Assembly: GCA_947631755.1 (NCBI GenBank)
Contig: CANRMO010000068.1
Location: 1-11,128, forward strand
Source of the DNA: an uncultured Lachnospiraceae bacterium
GTDB lineage: Bacteria; Bacillota; Clostridia; Lachnospirales; Lachnospiraceae
DNA: 11,128 bases
Direction of reading: 5' to 3'
Part shown: positions 1-5,180 of the stretch, piece after piece
How positions within the stretch are numbered: position 1 is the stretch's first letter
Layout: every line of letters begins with the position of its first letter
Program-made: the position numbers and the translations under genes
The notes under the pieces: generated by a model
The model's input: only the letters and a program-made list of their open reading frames with translations
What the model was told of the DNA's origin: nothing
The model's database searches: none

Positions 1-47
1 CAAACAGATAAGGTTTGAACGGAAAACAGGCGTGAAGCCTTGAAAAA

Positions 48-98
48 TCAATGGTTTTTGAGGATTAGATAGTTAAAAAATAATTTTAAATTTCCCAT
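48..98 (-). pseudogene. Possible broken Flp-type pilin start (16 codons)
   Basis: A minus-strand ATG at 98 is preceded by GGAAGGAG with a 5-nt spacer, a very good ribosome binding site. The frame reads MGNLKLFFNYLILKNH and then stops with TGA at 48-50. In clostridial Tad loci a short Flp1-type pilin gene often follows tadC and starts with a similar basic/hydrophobic leader, but the expected glycine-glutamate prepilin cleavage motif is absent here. It may be a pilin gene broken after about nine codons, or a chance frame. Confidence is low because only 98 bases are available. Confidence 0.25.
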
Positions 99-112
99 AT
101 TTACTCCTTCCC

Positions 113-145
113 CGCTCTGGCCAGCACAAAGCTGGCAGCAGAGCG
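113..145. other. Stem-loop downstream of tadC
   Basis: GCCAGC at 120-125 pairs with GCTGGC at 131-136 around a 5-nt loop, and an outer arm CGCTCT (113-118) pairs with AGAGCG (140-145) across a small asymmetric bulge. On the minus strand the hairpin is followed not by a T-tract but by the ribosome binding site of the short frame at 98. It is therefore more likely an mRNA processing or stability hairpin, or an attenuator, than a simple terminator. The rest of 1-169 shows no other feature I can support. Confidence 0.5.
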
Positions 146-169
146 CATCTGTTTTATTCGTGATTATTG

Positions 170-1522
170 TTACATTGTCATAAATGCGGGTATCATGATA
201 ATACCCATCACCAGCCCCAGCATTAACATCATCGGAAAAAGCAGTTTTGTTCCCGCTTTCTCTCCGAGCTGAAGCGCTCTGTCCTTACGCTGCTGAAGGG
301 CTTCAAGTGATTCCTGTTCCAGAATACAGATGATACCCTCGGCGCCTTTTTTCAAATTCTGCGTGACTATCGACGAAAAGCGCAGATAGGGCAGAAGACG
401 GCATCTCTGTCCAAAACGCTCCATCGCCTTTACCTCTGAGATGCCATCGTTCATCTCCTGCTGCATGATACACACTTCCTCATAGACGTAGCGGAGCTCT
501 CCCCCGTCTCCCCGGTCTCTTTCATACTCCGCCGCAAGGCGCTCCACGCACTTACGCAGTGTCAGCCCCGCGCTGAGCAGGAGCATAATCTTATTCACAA
601 ATCCCGGGTGATCCCGCAGCATCTGTTCCTCCCTTTTCTGCAATCTGGCTCTCTGCTGTTCCCTCCAGAAAAATGGCAGTGCAAGGCACAGGCCCAGTAC
701 CACAAAAACAGGCGTGTAATTCTTTTCCTGTCCCGTCGTCTGATACGCCACATTCGTTTCTCGTACCTTTTGGGGCAGCCGGACGGTCTCCTCCGCAGAC
801 TGGCGTTTCACCGCCTCCTTTAGAGCTTTCCGCACCTCCCGGACCTGCTGTTCTCTTTTTGAGAAAACTACCGGTTCCAGATGCACCATAAAATAAAAAG
901 TCTTCTTCCAGTTGCGCCACCCGGCCTCCAGCATGATTTCCGTATCTGCCCCCTCTTTTGGTATCTGGCTGGCCTTTAATTTCCCGTTGTCTTTAAAGTA
1001 ATCCTCATCATAAGTCCACTCCAGGGCGACCCCGGTATCCGGAACCTGTTTCACAAAACAGAGCGGACGGCTGATCTGCTGTAGCGACTTGTTTTCCCCG
1101 GGAAGAGTCTTATCCACATAGGCTTTAACATTAGCCTCCAGCTCTTCTTTTTCTCTGTCCGTAAACTCGCGCACTTTCACATCCACTGACATCTCTTCCT
1201 GCCACTGTTCCGTGCCGTCATCCCCTGTCACCTCCAGAGACAGTGTTGAATCTTCCTCCTGCCTTGTCACGGAGTAACCGTCTGTCAGAATGCTGTCTTC
1301 CGTACTCTCCATGAGACAAATAATCCAGACAACCCCCGCCAGTATCAAAAGAACTACTGTCAGGACAGCTCTCTTCCCCCAGATTTCCGCCAAAATCTTG
1401 TTCCGGTCCTCACGCGGGTACAGAACACCCACCGCATCGTCTGCCGCGCTCTCTTTGCAGAACAGTCTCCTCAAATGACATTTATTGAGGATAAACGCAC
1501 CAACTTTATATTCCCATCCCAT
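170..1522 (-). CDS. tadC: TadC-like pilus platform protein with a large inserted extracytoplasmic domain
   Basis: A 450-residue inner-membrane protein of the T2SSF/TadC type, expected to form the platform of the Flp pilus secretion machine with TadB. A short cytoplasmic N-terminus is followed by one membrane helix at about 52-70, then some 200 polar residues (about 71-268), a second helix at about 270-286, a helical cytoplasmic T2SSF-like region (about 287-425) and a last helix at about 428-447 ending in IPAFMTM. Residues 301-333 (HPGFVNKIMLLLSAGLTLRK followed by an amphipathic helix) fit the conserved core of the family. The polar domain between helices 1 and 2 is longer than in classic TadC, and I do not recognise its fold. 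It lies 51 nt after tadB on the same strand. The start at 1522 has a purine-rich GGGGGGAGA site 2-4 nt upstream. Platform role is family knowledge; the domain layout is read from the sequence. Confidence 0.8.
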   Translation of the reverse strand: MGWEYKVGAFILNKCHLRRLFCKESAADDAVGVLYPREDRNKILAEIWGKRAVLTVVLLILAGVVWIICLMESTEDSILTDGYSVTRQEEDSTLSLEVTGDDGTEQWQEEMSVDVKVREFTDREKEELEANVKAYVDKTLPGENKSLQQISRPLCFVKQVPDTGVALEWTYDEDYFKDNGKLKASQIPKEGADTEIMLEAGWRNWKKTFYFMVHLEPVVFSKREQQVREVRKALKEAVKRQSAEETVRLPQKVRETNVAYQTTGQEKNYTPVFVVLGLCLALPFFWREQQRARLQKREEQMLRDHPGFVNKIMLLLSAGLTLRKCVERLAAEYERDRGDGGELRYVYEEVCIMQQEMNDGISEVKAMERFGQRCRLLPYLRFSSIVTQNLKKGAEGIICILEQESLEALQQRKDRALQLGEKAGTKLLFPMMLMLGLVMGIIMIPAFMTM

Positions 1523-1573
1523 ATTCTCCCCCCTTCGTTATGCACCCTGTTCCATTATCGATATGCCTTTTGC

Positions 1574-2341
1574 CTACTCCCTGATATCAATGATCTTCCT
1601 GCTCCAGCAGACGCTCACAGCATAGACCACAAGTGCCGCAGTCATAAAGAGCCGCCCCGTCAGCCCACTGTAAAGCGGTGACAGAAATCCGGGAGAGAAC
1701 ACCTGCATGTACACTATGATGAGCAAAGGGATCACCATCATACAAGTGGACTCCATTTTCTTTCCTGAGATCATTGTGCGGATCTCCCTCTGGACATCCA
1801 CTTTCTCCCCGATATTGTCCGCAGTTCTCTTCATAACCCTCACAAGGTTTCCGCCACTGCGCCTTGCCGTCGCATAAATCTGGGAAAATGTAATAATATC
1901 CTCCAGGCCGCTCCGTCTGCCGAGATCCAGAAACAATTGATCCAGCGGCTGCCGCAGCATAAGCTTTTGCTGCATATCCTTTAATTCCAACAGAATAGGG
2001 GTCTCTTTCCCATACATCAGCATCAGGTCCCGATAAGCCTCCTGAACCGCATTGTCCATGGAATACCCCGCCACCAGGGCAGATACAAAGCTGTCCATCG
2101 CATCCTTAAACTGCAGCATCAGCTCCCACTGCCTCTTTTTTGCCAGCTCGCCTCTCTCATACAAAACAAAGAGAACTCCCCCGATGGCAGAAACCGCCAG
2201 ACATCCCGGTATGCTCCAATAAAACAGATACAGAATGACAAAACTCCCTGCATATCCCATCACGCCATAGCGGATGATCTCACCCCTTGACATATGATAT
2301 GTATTGTAATCCACTACACACTCACCCCGGCTCTCCGGCAT
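1574..2341 (-). CDS. tadB: TadB-like pilus platform protein (T2SSF family)
   Basis: A protein of up to 255 residues with the T2SSF layout: two N-terminal membrane helices (about 24-42 and 45-61), a cytoplasmic helical domain (about 65-195, with FVSALVAGYSMDNAVQEAY and ARRSGGNLVRVMKRTADNI typical of TadB), and two C-terminal helices (about 199-215 and 229-247). It should form the inner-membrane platform with TadC on which the CpaF ATPase works. The ATG at 2341 has AGAGGAG close upstream and overlaps cpaF by 28 nt. A GTG at 2314 shares one base with the cpaF stop (TAGTG), has GGGGTGAG at good distance and gives the start MDYNTYHMS, so it may be the true start. Either overlap implies translational coupling to cpaF, so the prophage upstream is likely polar on it. 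Confidence 0.85.
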   Translation of the reverse strand: MPESRGECVVDYNTYHMSRGEIIRYGVMGYAGSFVILYLFYWSIPGCLAVSAIGGVLFVLYERGELAKKRQWELMLQFKDAMDSFVSALVAGYSMDNAVQEAYRDLMLMYGKETPILLELKDMQQKLMLRQPLDQLFLDLGRRSGLEDIITFSQIYATARRSGGNLVRVMKRTADNIGEKVDVQREIRTMISGKKMESTCMMVIPLLIIVYMQVFSPGFLSPLYSGLTGRLFMTAALVVYAVSVCWSRKIIDIRE

Positions 2342-2739
2342 TTCTCCTCTGCCCTCAATTTGTTTCCCGTAGCTCTGAGCCGGCCGACCACACGCCCGTC
2401 TTTCTCACCCTCCTCACGAAAGAGATAGAGGGGCGATAACTGTATTTTCCCGTCAACGACTTCCCCCACCTCTGTCACTTCCAGTACCTTTCTGGATTTG
2501 TCTCTCAGCCTGCCAAGGTGCACAACCAGGTCAATTCCCGACGCGATCTGCTGGCGTATCGCGGCAAGTGGGATATCCAGTCCCATGAGAACAAGCGTTT
2601 CCAGCCGGTTCAACATATCGGCCGGACTGTTTGCATGGCCTGTAGAGAGGCTTCCGTCGTGCCCCGTATTCAGCGCAGACAAAAGATCGACAGCGGCGGC
2701 ATCACGGATTTCCCCCACAATGATCCGATCTGGACGCAT
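2314..2739 (-). pseudogene. cpaF: CpaF/TadA secretion ATPase, 3' fragment cut by prophage insertion
   Basis: These 141 residues are the C-terminal third of a CpaF/TadA ATPase, which powers Flp pilus assembly. The fragment opens with MRPDRIIVGEIRD, the conserved Walker B segment (residues 1-13), followed by the His box TGHDGSLSTGHANS (residues 25-38), the QIASGIDLVVHLGRLRDKSR region (residues 64-83) and the C-terminal beta-rich end. The family is about 400 residues or longer, and here the N-terminal domain and Walker A loop are missing. Reading upstream in frame gives residues unlike the family (LLLFFCLFII) and a TGA at 2782-2784, and a terminator lies at 2754-2803. The in-frame ATG at 2739 has no Shine-Dalgarno site and is probably an internal methionine. 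The fragment cannot hydrolyse ATP alone. Confidence 0.9.
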
Positions 2740-2760
2740 TATAATAAAAAGACAAAAAAA
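2736..2760. other. Prophage-host junction (attachment site end)
   Basis: Similarity to CpaF ends going upstream at the codon for Met in MRPDRI (2737-2739), and the adjoining A/T-rich DNA belongs to the terminator of the first phage-side gene. The crossover is therefore within roughly 2736-2760. Its exact core cannot be set because the other prophage end is outside the window. No tRNA gene is present, and the target is a protein-coding gene, a habit common to serine-integrase phages of Firmicutes. The integrase type is inferred, not seen. Confidence 0.7.
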
Positions 2761-2803
2761 TAAAAGAGTGTCGGGATGTGATCAGCCCCCTGCCACTCTT
2801 TTA
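2754..2803 (-). terminator. Intrinsic terminator after the HTH gene, at the phage edge
   Basis: TAAAAGAGTG (2761-2770) and CACTCTTTTA (2794-2803) form a perfect 10-bp stem, with possible further GGG/CCC pairing inside. On the minus strand the stem is followed by a run of T (the A run at 2754-2760). It closes the two-gene operon of module B and would also block phage transcription from reading into cpaF, tadB and tadC. Confidence 0.85.
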
Positions 2804-2824
2804 TATTCTCTTTGTATTCTTTTC

Positions 2825-3733
2825 TTATTGTTTCACCGACTTCATTTCCCTCAATTTTTCAAGCAGTAACTTCTCGCTCCATGCCGGTGGATAGCGTTTC
2901 CCTGCTTCCCAGTTTTCAATTGTCCTTTTTGGGATCTCGAATATCCTGGACATTTCAGCTATCGAAAGCCCCGCAGCCATCCGGGCTTTCGTGATCTTCG
3001 TCTGAGGCTCACAGCCCATGAAAAGCTCCGCGCTGCCCTCGTCTTTCTCCAATCTTCCAAAGCCATCCGGAACAAGGTGGTATACACGGAACAGGACTGG
3101 ATCTCCCTTACTATCTTTCTGCTCCTCTTCATCAAGTCCGTCCCACGCCTCTTCCGCTGCCTTTTCGGCATCATCCGCCTCAATCTGTTCCCATCCACAC
3201 ATCGTATTCCATTTTTTCACGCTTTCAAAATCTTTTCCGTATGCATATTCGACGCAGTATTTATTTAATATCTGTCCATTTGAAACCCATTCCTTGAGTG
3301 GAGTTCGGTCAAAATCAACATCCCCGCTTTCAGTCACATTTACAAGCGATATATCAAATTGTGTGCGGCTCTCCTGGTCATTTTTTGTCTTCCTTTTCCA
3401 CTCCCGTTCTGCCACCATGACCGCCTCCTCATCCGTCTTTACATCCAGAATTTCAGTAAAGCAATCGCCATGATTTATTTCGTCAAAAATAACATATTTT
3501 TTTAAAATCTCATCAGTCTCTTCCCATTCATCTGGATTCCAGTCAAAGACATCCTCTGCAGATTTATCACACTCTGACGCCACCTCTTCTGCTGTCCGGC
3601 AGTCCTCCATATCCCCGCAGGCCATCCCGAGGGCCTCGTCCAGCGTACCGCATCCAAGTGCGACAGCCCTTTTCTTCTCATCCACAAAAATGAGAACATT
3701 GTTGTCTTCTGATTTTGCAAAAAATTTCCTCAT
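2825..3733 (-). CDS. Acidic protein with two internal repeats and C-terminal HTH domain
   Basis: A 302-residue protein of unknown function. The C-terminus (about 245-297) is a Cro/CI-like helix-turn-helix: ITKARMAAGLSIAEMSRIF, then EIPKRTIENWEAGKRYPPAW with the typical recognition-helix pattern. The N-terminal 240 residues are very acidic. Two segments look like divergent copies of one unit: about 73-132 (EILKKY ... DEEAVMVAEREW ... RTQFDISLVN) and about 152-221 (QILNKY ... DAEKAAEEAW ... LFRVYHLV). I chose the ATG at 3733 because GGAAAGGTGG lies 5 nt upstream. The ATG at 3754, which overlaps the previous stop as TAATG, lacks such a site. It is the last gene before the attachment end and is co-transcribed with the 100-residue gene. 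It may autoregulate through the palindrome at 4111-4131 (inference). It could be an antitoxin-like or defence-related cargo protein, but nothing proves that. Confidence 0.75.
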   Translation of the reverse strand: MRKFFAKSEDNNVLIFVDEKKRAVALGCGTLDEALGMACGDMEDCRTAEEVASECDKSAEDVFDWNPDEWEETDEILKKYVIFDEINHGDCFTEILDVKTDEEAVMVAEREWKRKTKNDQESRTQFDISLVNVTESGDVDFDRTPLKEWVSNGQILNKYCVEYAYGKDFESVKKWNTMCGWEQIEADDAEKAAEEAWDGLDEEEQKDSKGDPVLFRVYHLVPDGFGRLEKDEGSAELFMGCEPQTKITKARMAAGLSIAEMSRIFEIPKRTIENWEAGKRYPPAWSEKLLLEKLREMKSVKQ

Positions 3734-3753
3734 AAAATCCACCTTTCCTTTCA

Positions 3754-4056
3754 TTAAATAAACTGTTTCCAGAAATCACTAAATCTTTCTACTGCTTCAT
3801 CATAACTTTCAATGAACAGTGTTTCGTAATGGGATTCGCTTTCCTCACCATACCCCACTTCATGCTCAACCAGCACTGATTTAGGAACCCACATGGTCTT
3901 TCTGGAATTGCAGCCGATGTCCAACATCGCATAGACAGCCTTTTCTGTTTCTTTTAAAATGGCAAACACATCACACATCTCAATGTTTTTCTGAACCTCA
4001 TTTGCAACTTTGTTTGCAAACCATTCTTTTACTGAATAACTCATGCCCTTTTTCAT
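3754..4056 (-). CDS. Phage cargo protein of unknown function (100 aa)
   Basis: A 100-residue soluble protein beginning MKKGMSYSVKEWFANKVANEV. I do not recognise a family. It has mixed alpha/beta character with two cysteines (C28, C49), a central strand-rich part (AVYAMLDIGCNSRKTMWVPKSVL) and an acidic aromatic C-terminus (YDEAVERFSDFWKQFI). No signal peptide or membrane segment is visible. AAAGGTG stands 7 nt before the ATG. It is first in the operon behind the consensus promoter at 4108-4136, and its stop overlaps the first possible ATG of the HTH gene, so the two products are probably made together and may act as a pair. Confidence 0.7.
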   Translation of the reverse strand: MKKGMSYSVKEWFANKVANEVQKNIEMCDVFAILKETEKAVYAMLDIGCNSRKTMWVPKSVLVEHEVGYGEESESHYETLFIESYDEAVERFSDFWKQFI

Positions 4057-4107
4057 AACTTTTCACCTTTCAACCAGATCGGCTGTCCTTTCCTTTAATC
4101 TGATTTC

Positions 4108-4136
4108 ATTATACCACCCATTGGGTGGTATGTCAA
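4108..4136 (-). promoter_or_regulatory. Perfect consensus sigma-A promoter for module B
   Basis: On the minus strand TTGACA (4131-4136) and TATAAT (4108-4113) are separated by exactly 17 bp. Both hexamers are exact consensus, unusually strong for a native gene. The predicted transcript starts near 4101 and gives a leader of about 45 nt before the ATG at 4056. Such a promoter would need tight repression, which the overlapping palindrome could give. Confidence 0.9.
4111..4131. promoter_or_regulatory. Palindromic operator filling the promoter spacer
   Basis: ATACCACCCA (4111-4120) and TGGGTGGTAT (4122-4131) are perfect 10-bp inverted repeats with a one-base centre. The palindrome spans the whole spacer between the -35 and -10 hexamers and touches both, so a bound dimer would exclude RNA polymerase. 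The HTH protein of the same operon is the nearest candidate binder (inference). Confidence 0.85.
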
Positions 4137-4158
4137 CATGTTTTTTTATTTTTTTTAT

Positions 4159-4197
4159 AAAAAAATGCATCCCAGCCATGTTACAAGCCAGGGTGCA
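4159..4197 (-). terminator. Intrinsic terminator after the 183-aa gene / left copy of the endolysin 3' end
   Basis: The arms 4166-4177 and 4186-4197 pair over 12 positions with one mismatch and three G-U pairs around an 8-nt loop. On the minus strand seven T follow (the A run 4159-4165). It lies a few bases past the left copy of the endolysin 3' end repeat, so it may have been the original terminator of the lysis operon before module A entered. Confidence 0.75.
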
Positions 4198-4204
4198 CTC
4201 ATTC

Positions 4205-4230
4205 CTTAAATGCTTTTCAGCAGTCTCTTC
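4205..4230. repeat. 26-bp direct repeat, left copy (duplicate of the endolysin 3' end)
   Basis: Identical over 26 bases to 5779-5804, with identity ending on both sides. On the minus strand it carries the last codons of the endolysin (KRLLKSI and the TAA stop). Here it stands alone, 5 nt beyond the stop of the 183-residue gene and in the same frame as it, so it is a stranded fragment of the lysin gene rather than a functional part of a gene. Confidence 0.95.
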
Positions 4231-4235
4231 TTTAA

Positions 4236-4787
4236 TTAAAATATATAATTGATGTTATACAAATCAATCATATGCCTTTTCTTATCCATTCCGCGGAAAA
4301 AATTAAAGCAATTGCTGCACACAATTTCTGCAGTTTTTGCAAATTTTTCAATGATTTCATCCCCTGCTTCTTCTAACCCGTTATTGCCATAAATATTGGC
4401 TGAAAAACCACACCACTCAACCATCTTTTCAACAGATTCCGAAAGCTCTAATCTCTCCTTGAATATCTCTGGAATAAACACCCTCTTAATCCGTTCTGGA
4501 TCAGCTTTCGGAATCGTATATTCGATATAGTCATCTTTATGCACATCATTTTCTGAAAAGCTGGACTTTTCAGCACTGTCAACCTCAACTTCCAAAAGTG
4601 CTACGCCATATTGGGGGAAGGCGTTTTCTTTTCCCTCTATCGGGCTAAAAAGATAAACGCAATCTGTAGGGTTATTCGCCCTTTTATCATCATCCCAGTT
4701 GTTGTTTCTGGATTCATCAAGGCTTAACAAGCCTTGATTTAAAATGCTGTCTAAATCACATATGTCAACATTCTTGTAAAGCCTCAT
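4236..4787 (-). CDS. Cargo protein of unknown function, weakly ADP-ribosyltransferase-like (183 aa)
   Basis: A soluble protein of 183 residues with no signal peptide. Its opening, RLYKNVDICDLDSILNQGL, resembles the start of DarT/DUF4433- and KptA-type folds, in which an early strand is followed by an 'xxLxSILxxGL' helix. Next come YLFSP (45-49), a strand VALLEVEVD (62-70), and DYIEYTIP followed by RIKRVFIPE (86-107), which is reminiscent of the late Glu-bearing strand of those enzymes. The C-terminal part is helical with cysteines. This is pattern resemblance only, and the fold is not established. I chose the ATG at 4787 because AAAGGTGG lies 5 nt upstream; a GTG at 4796 is in frame but inside that site. 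It is AT-rich compared with the tail genes, is third in module A and is followed by a terminator. It may be toxin-like or an anti-phage effector; this is a guess. Confidence 0.7.
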   Translation of the reverse strand: MRLYKNVDICDLDSILNQGLLSLDESRNNNWDDDKRANNPTDCVYLFSPIEGKENAFPQYGVALLEVEVDSAEKSSFSENDVHKDDYIEYTIPKADPERIKRVFIPEIFKERLELSESVEKMVEWCGFSANIYGNNGLEEAGDEIIEKFAKTAEIVCSNCFNFFRGMDKKRHMIDLYNINYIF

Positions 4788-4829
4788 ATCGTCCACCTTT
4801 GCGGCTCTGCCGTCCTTTCGTTTTTTTGT

Positions 4830-4858
4830 TTGATTTATTTTTGTTTATCTGCTATACT
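4830..4858 (+). promoter_or_regulatory. Extended -10 promoter on the plus strand
   Basis: TTGATT (4830-4835), a 17-bp spacer, and TATACT (4853-4858) preceded by TGC, which gives the extended -10 motif TGnTATACT. The predicted start is the A at 4865. It points away from the flanking minus-strand genes into a hairpin-and-terminator segment that has no plus-strand gene. Confidence 0.7.
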
Positions 4859-4864
4859 GTTTTT

Positions 4865-4936
4865 ACAGTTGGGGCGGTGACAAGCCCGCCCTTTCTGTTA
4901 ATCCCTTGGGGCTGATTTATTCAGCCTCTTTTTCTT
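4865..4936 (+). ncRNA. Predicted small antisense RNA, about 70 nt
   Basis: From the predicted start at 4865 the plus strand folds at once into a GC-rich hairpin: ACAG (4865-4868) with CTGT (4895-4898), and GGGCGG (4872-4877) with CCGCCC (4886-4891), loop 4878-4885. A 9-nt linker follows, then a terminator hairpin and a T run. Promoter, 5' hairpin at +1 and terminator are the complete outline of a bacterial sRNA. It is antisense to the last 20 bases of the 44-residue gene and to the leader between that gene and the 183-residue gene, so it might control their joint expression. Function is inferred. Confidence 0.6.
4908..4936 (+). terminator. Intrinsic terminator of the small RNA
   Basis: GGGGCTGA (4908-4915) pairs with TCAGCCTC (4921-4928), 8 bp with one G-U pair, around a 5-nt loop, and is followed by TTTTTCTT. 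The loop covers the stop codon of the minus-strand 44-residue gene. Confidence 0.75.
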
Positions 4937-5051
4937 GCTTCTTCTTTCCCTCGATTGCTTCTATGCACTCCACAATCTTATCGTTGTCAAATCCCTGTGA
5001 CCTCAACCAGTCAATCAGGTTTAATATTTCTCTTGCTGTCATCTGCTCCAT
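4917..5051 (-). CDS. Small cargo protein (44 aa)
   Basis: Reads MEQMTAREILNLIDWLRSQG and continues through DNDKIVECIEAIE to a lysine/glutamate tail and TAA. The composition fits two short helices with a glycine turn, like a small helical adaptor or protein-binding peptide. No membrane segment is present. AAAGGAG lies 6 nt before the ATG, which strongly supports translation. It sits behind promoter P1 and upstream of the 183-residue gene with a 129-nt gap that holds a hairpin. It could be an antitoxin or inhibitor for that protein by position only. Confidence 0.7.
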   Translation of the reverse strand: MEQMTAREILNLIDWLRSQGFDNDKIVECIEAIEGKKKQEKEAE

Positions 5052-5100
5052 ATTCCGCTCCTTTCCCCTTTAGGTTTCGCTTGCCCTCTGCCTATCGGAT

Positions 5101-5128
5101 ATTAGTTCATTGTTTCCCTTGAACTAAT
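5101..5128. repeat. Inverted repeat at the P1 transcription start
   Basis: ATTAGTTCA (5101-5109) and TGAACTAAT (5120-5128) are perfect 9-bp inverted repeats with a 10-bp spacer. The predicted P1 start is near 5125, so the transcript would begin inside this hairpin. It may serve as a 5' stabilising stem or as a second operator. Confidence 0.65.
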
Positions 5129-5131
5129 TAT

Positions 5132-5160
5132 ATTATACATTATTAAACTATGCTTGTCAA
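5132..5160 (-). promoter_or_regulatory. Promoter P1 for the 44-aa and 183-aa genes (exact consensus)
   Basis: TTGACA (5155-5160), a 17-bp spacer, and TATAAT (5132-5137) on the minus strand. The spacer contains one copy of the operator-like 11-mer (5141-5151). It starts immediately beyond the stop of the RHH gene. The start is near 5125, about 75 nt before the 44-residue ORF. Confidence 0.9.
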
Positions 5161-5177
5161 TAGTTTATTAAACTATT
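5141..5177. promoter_or_regulatory. Operator cluster at P1
   Basis: The 11-mer TATTAAACTAT occurs at 5141-5151 and 5166-5176, spaced 25 bp apart. The second copy is also the right arm of a perfect palindrome, AATAGTTTA (5159-5167) against TAAACTATT (5169-5177), which overlaps the -35 box of P1. The adjacent ribbon-helix-helix protein is the obvious candidate ligand. Confidence 0.75.
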
Positions 5178-5180
5178 CTT

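Noticed and set aside
608..1681. Several plus-strand open frames opposite tadC and tadB (for example 608-823, 673-891, 1290-1478, 1475-1681)
   Set aside because: They lie entirely opposite strongly supported membrane protein genes, have low-complexity compositions and no convincing ribosome binding site.
2736..2760. tRNA-type attachment site
   Set aside because: No tRNA gene or fragment is visible; the interrupted sequence is clearly cpaF coding DNA.
2498..3473. Plus-strand frames opposite cpaF and the HTH gene, and the minus-strand frame 2959-3198
   Set aside because: They are serine- and proline-rich or arginine-rich shadows of the real frames; the longest crosses the terminator and the phage junction.
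4865..4898. Minus-strand terminator after the 44-residue gene
   Set aside because: The hairpin is strong but on the minus strand it is followed by AACTGTAAAAACAG with no T run, so it does not read as an intrinsic terminator in that direction.
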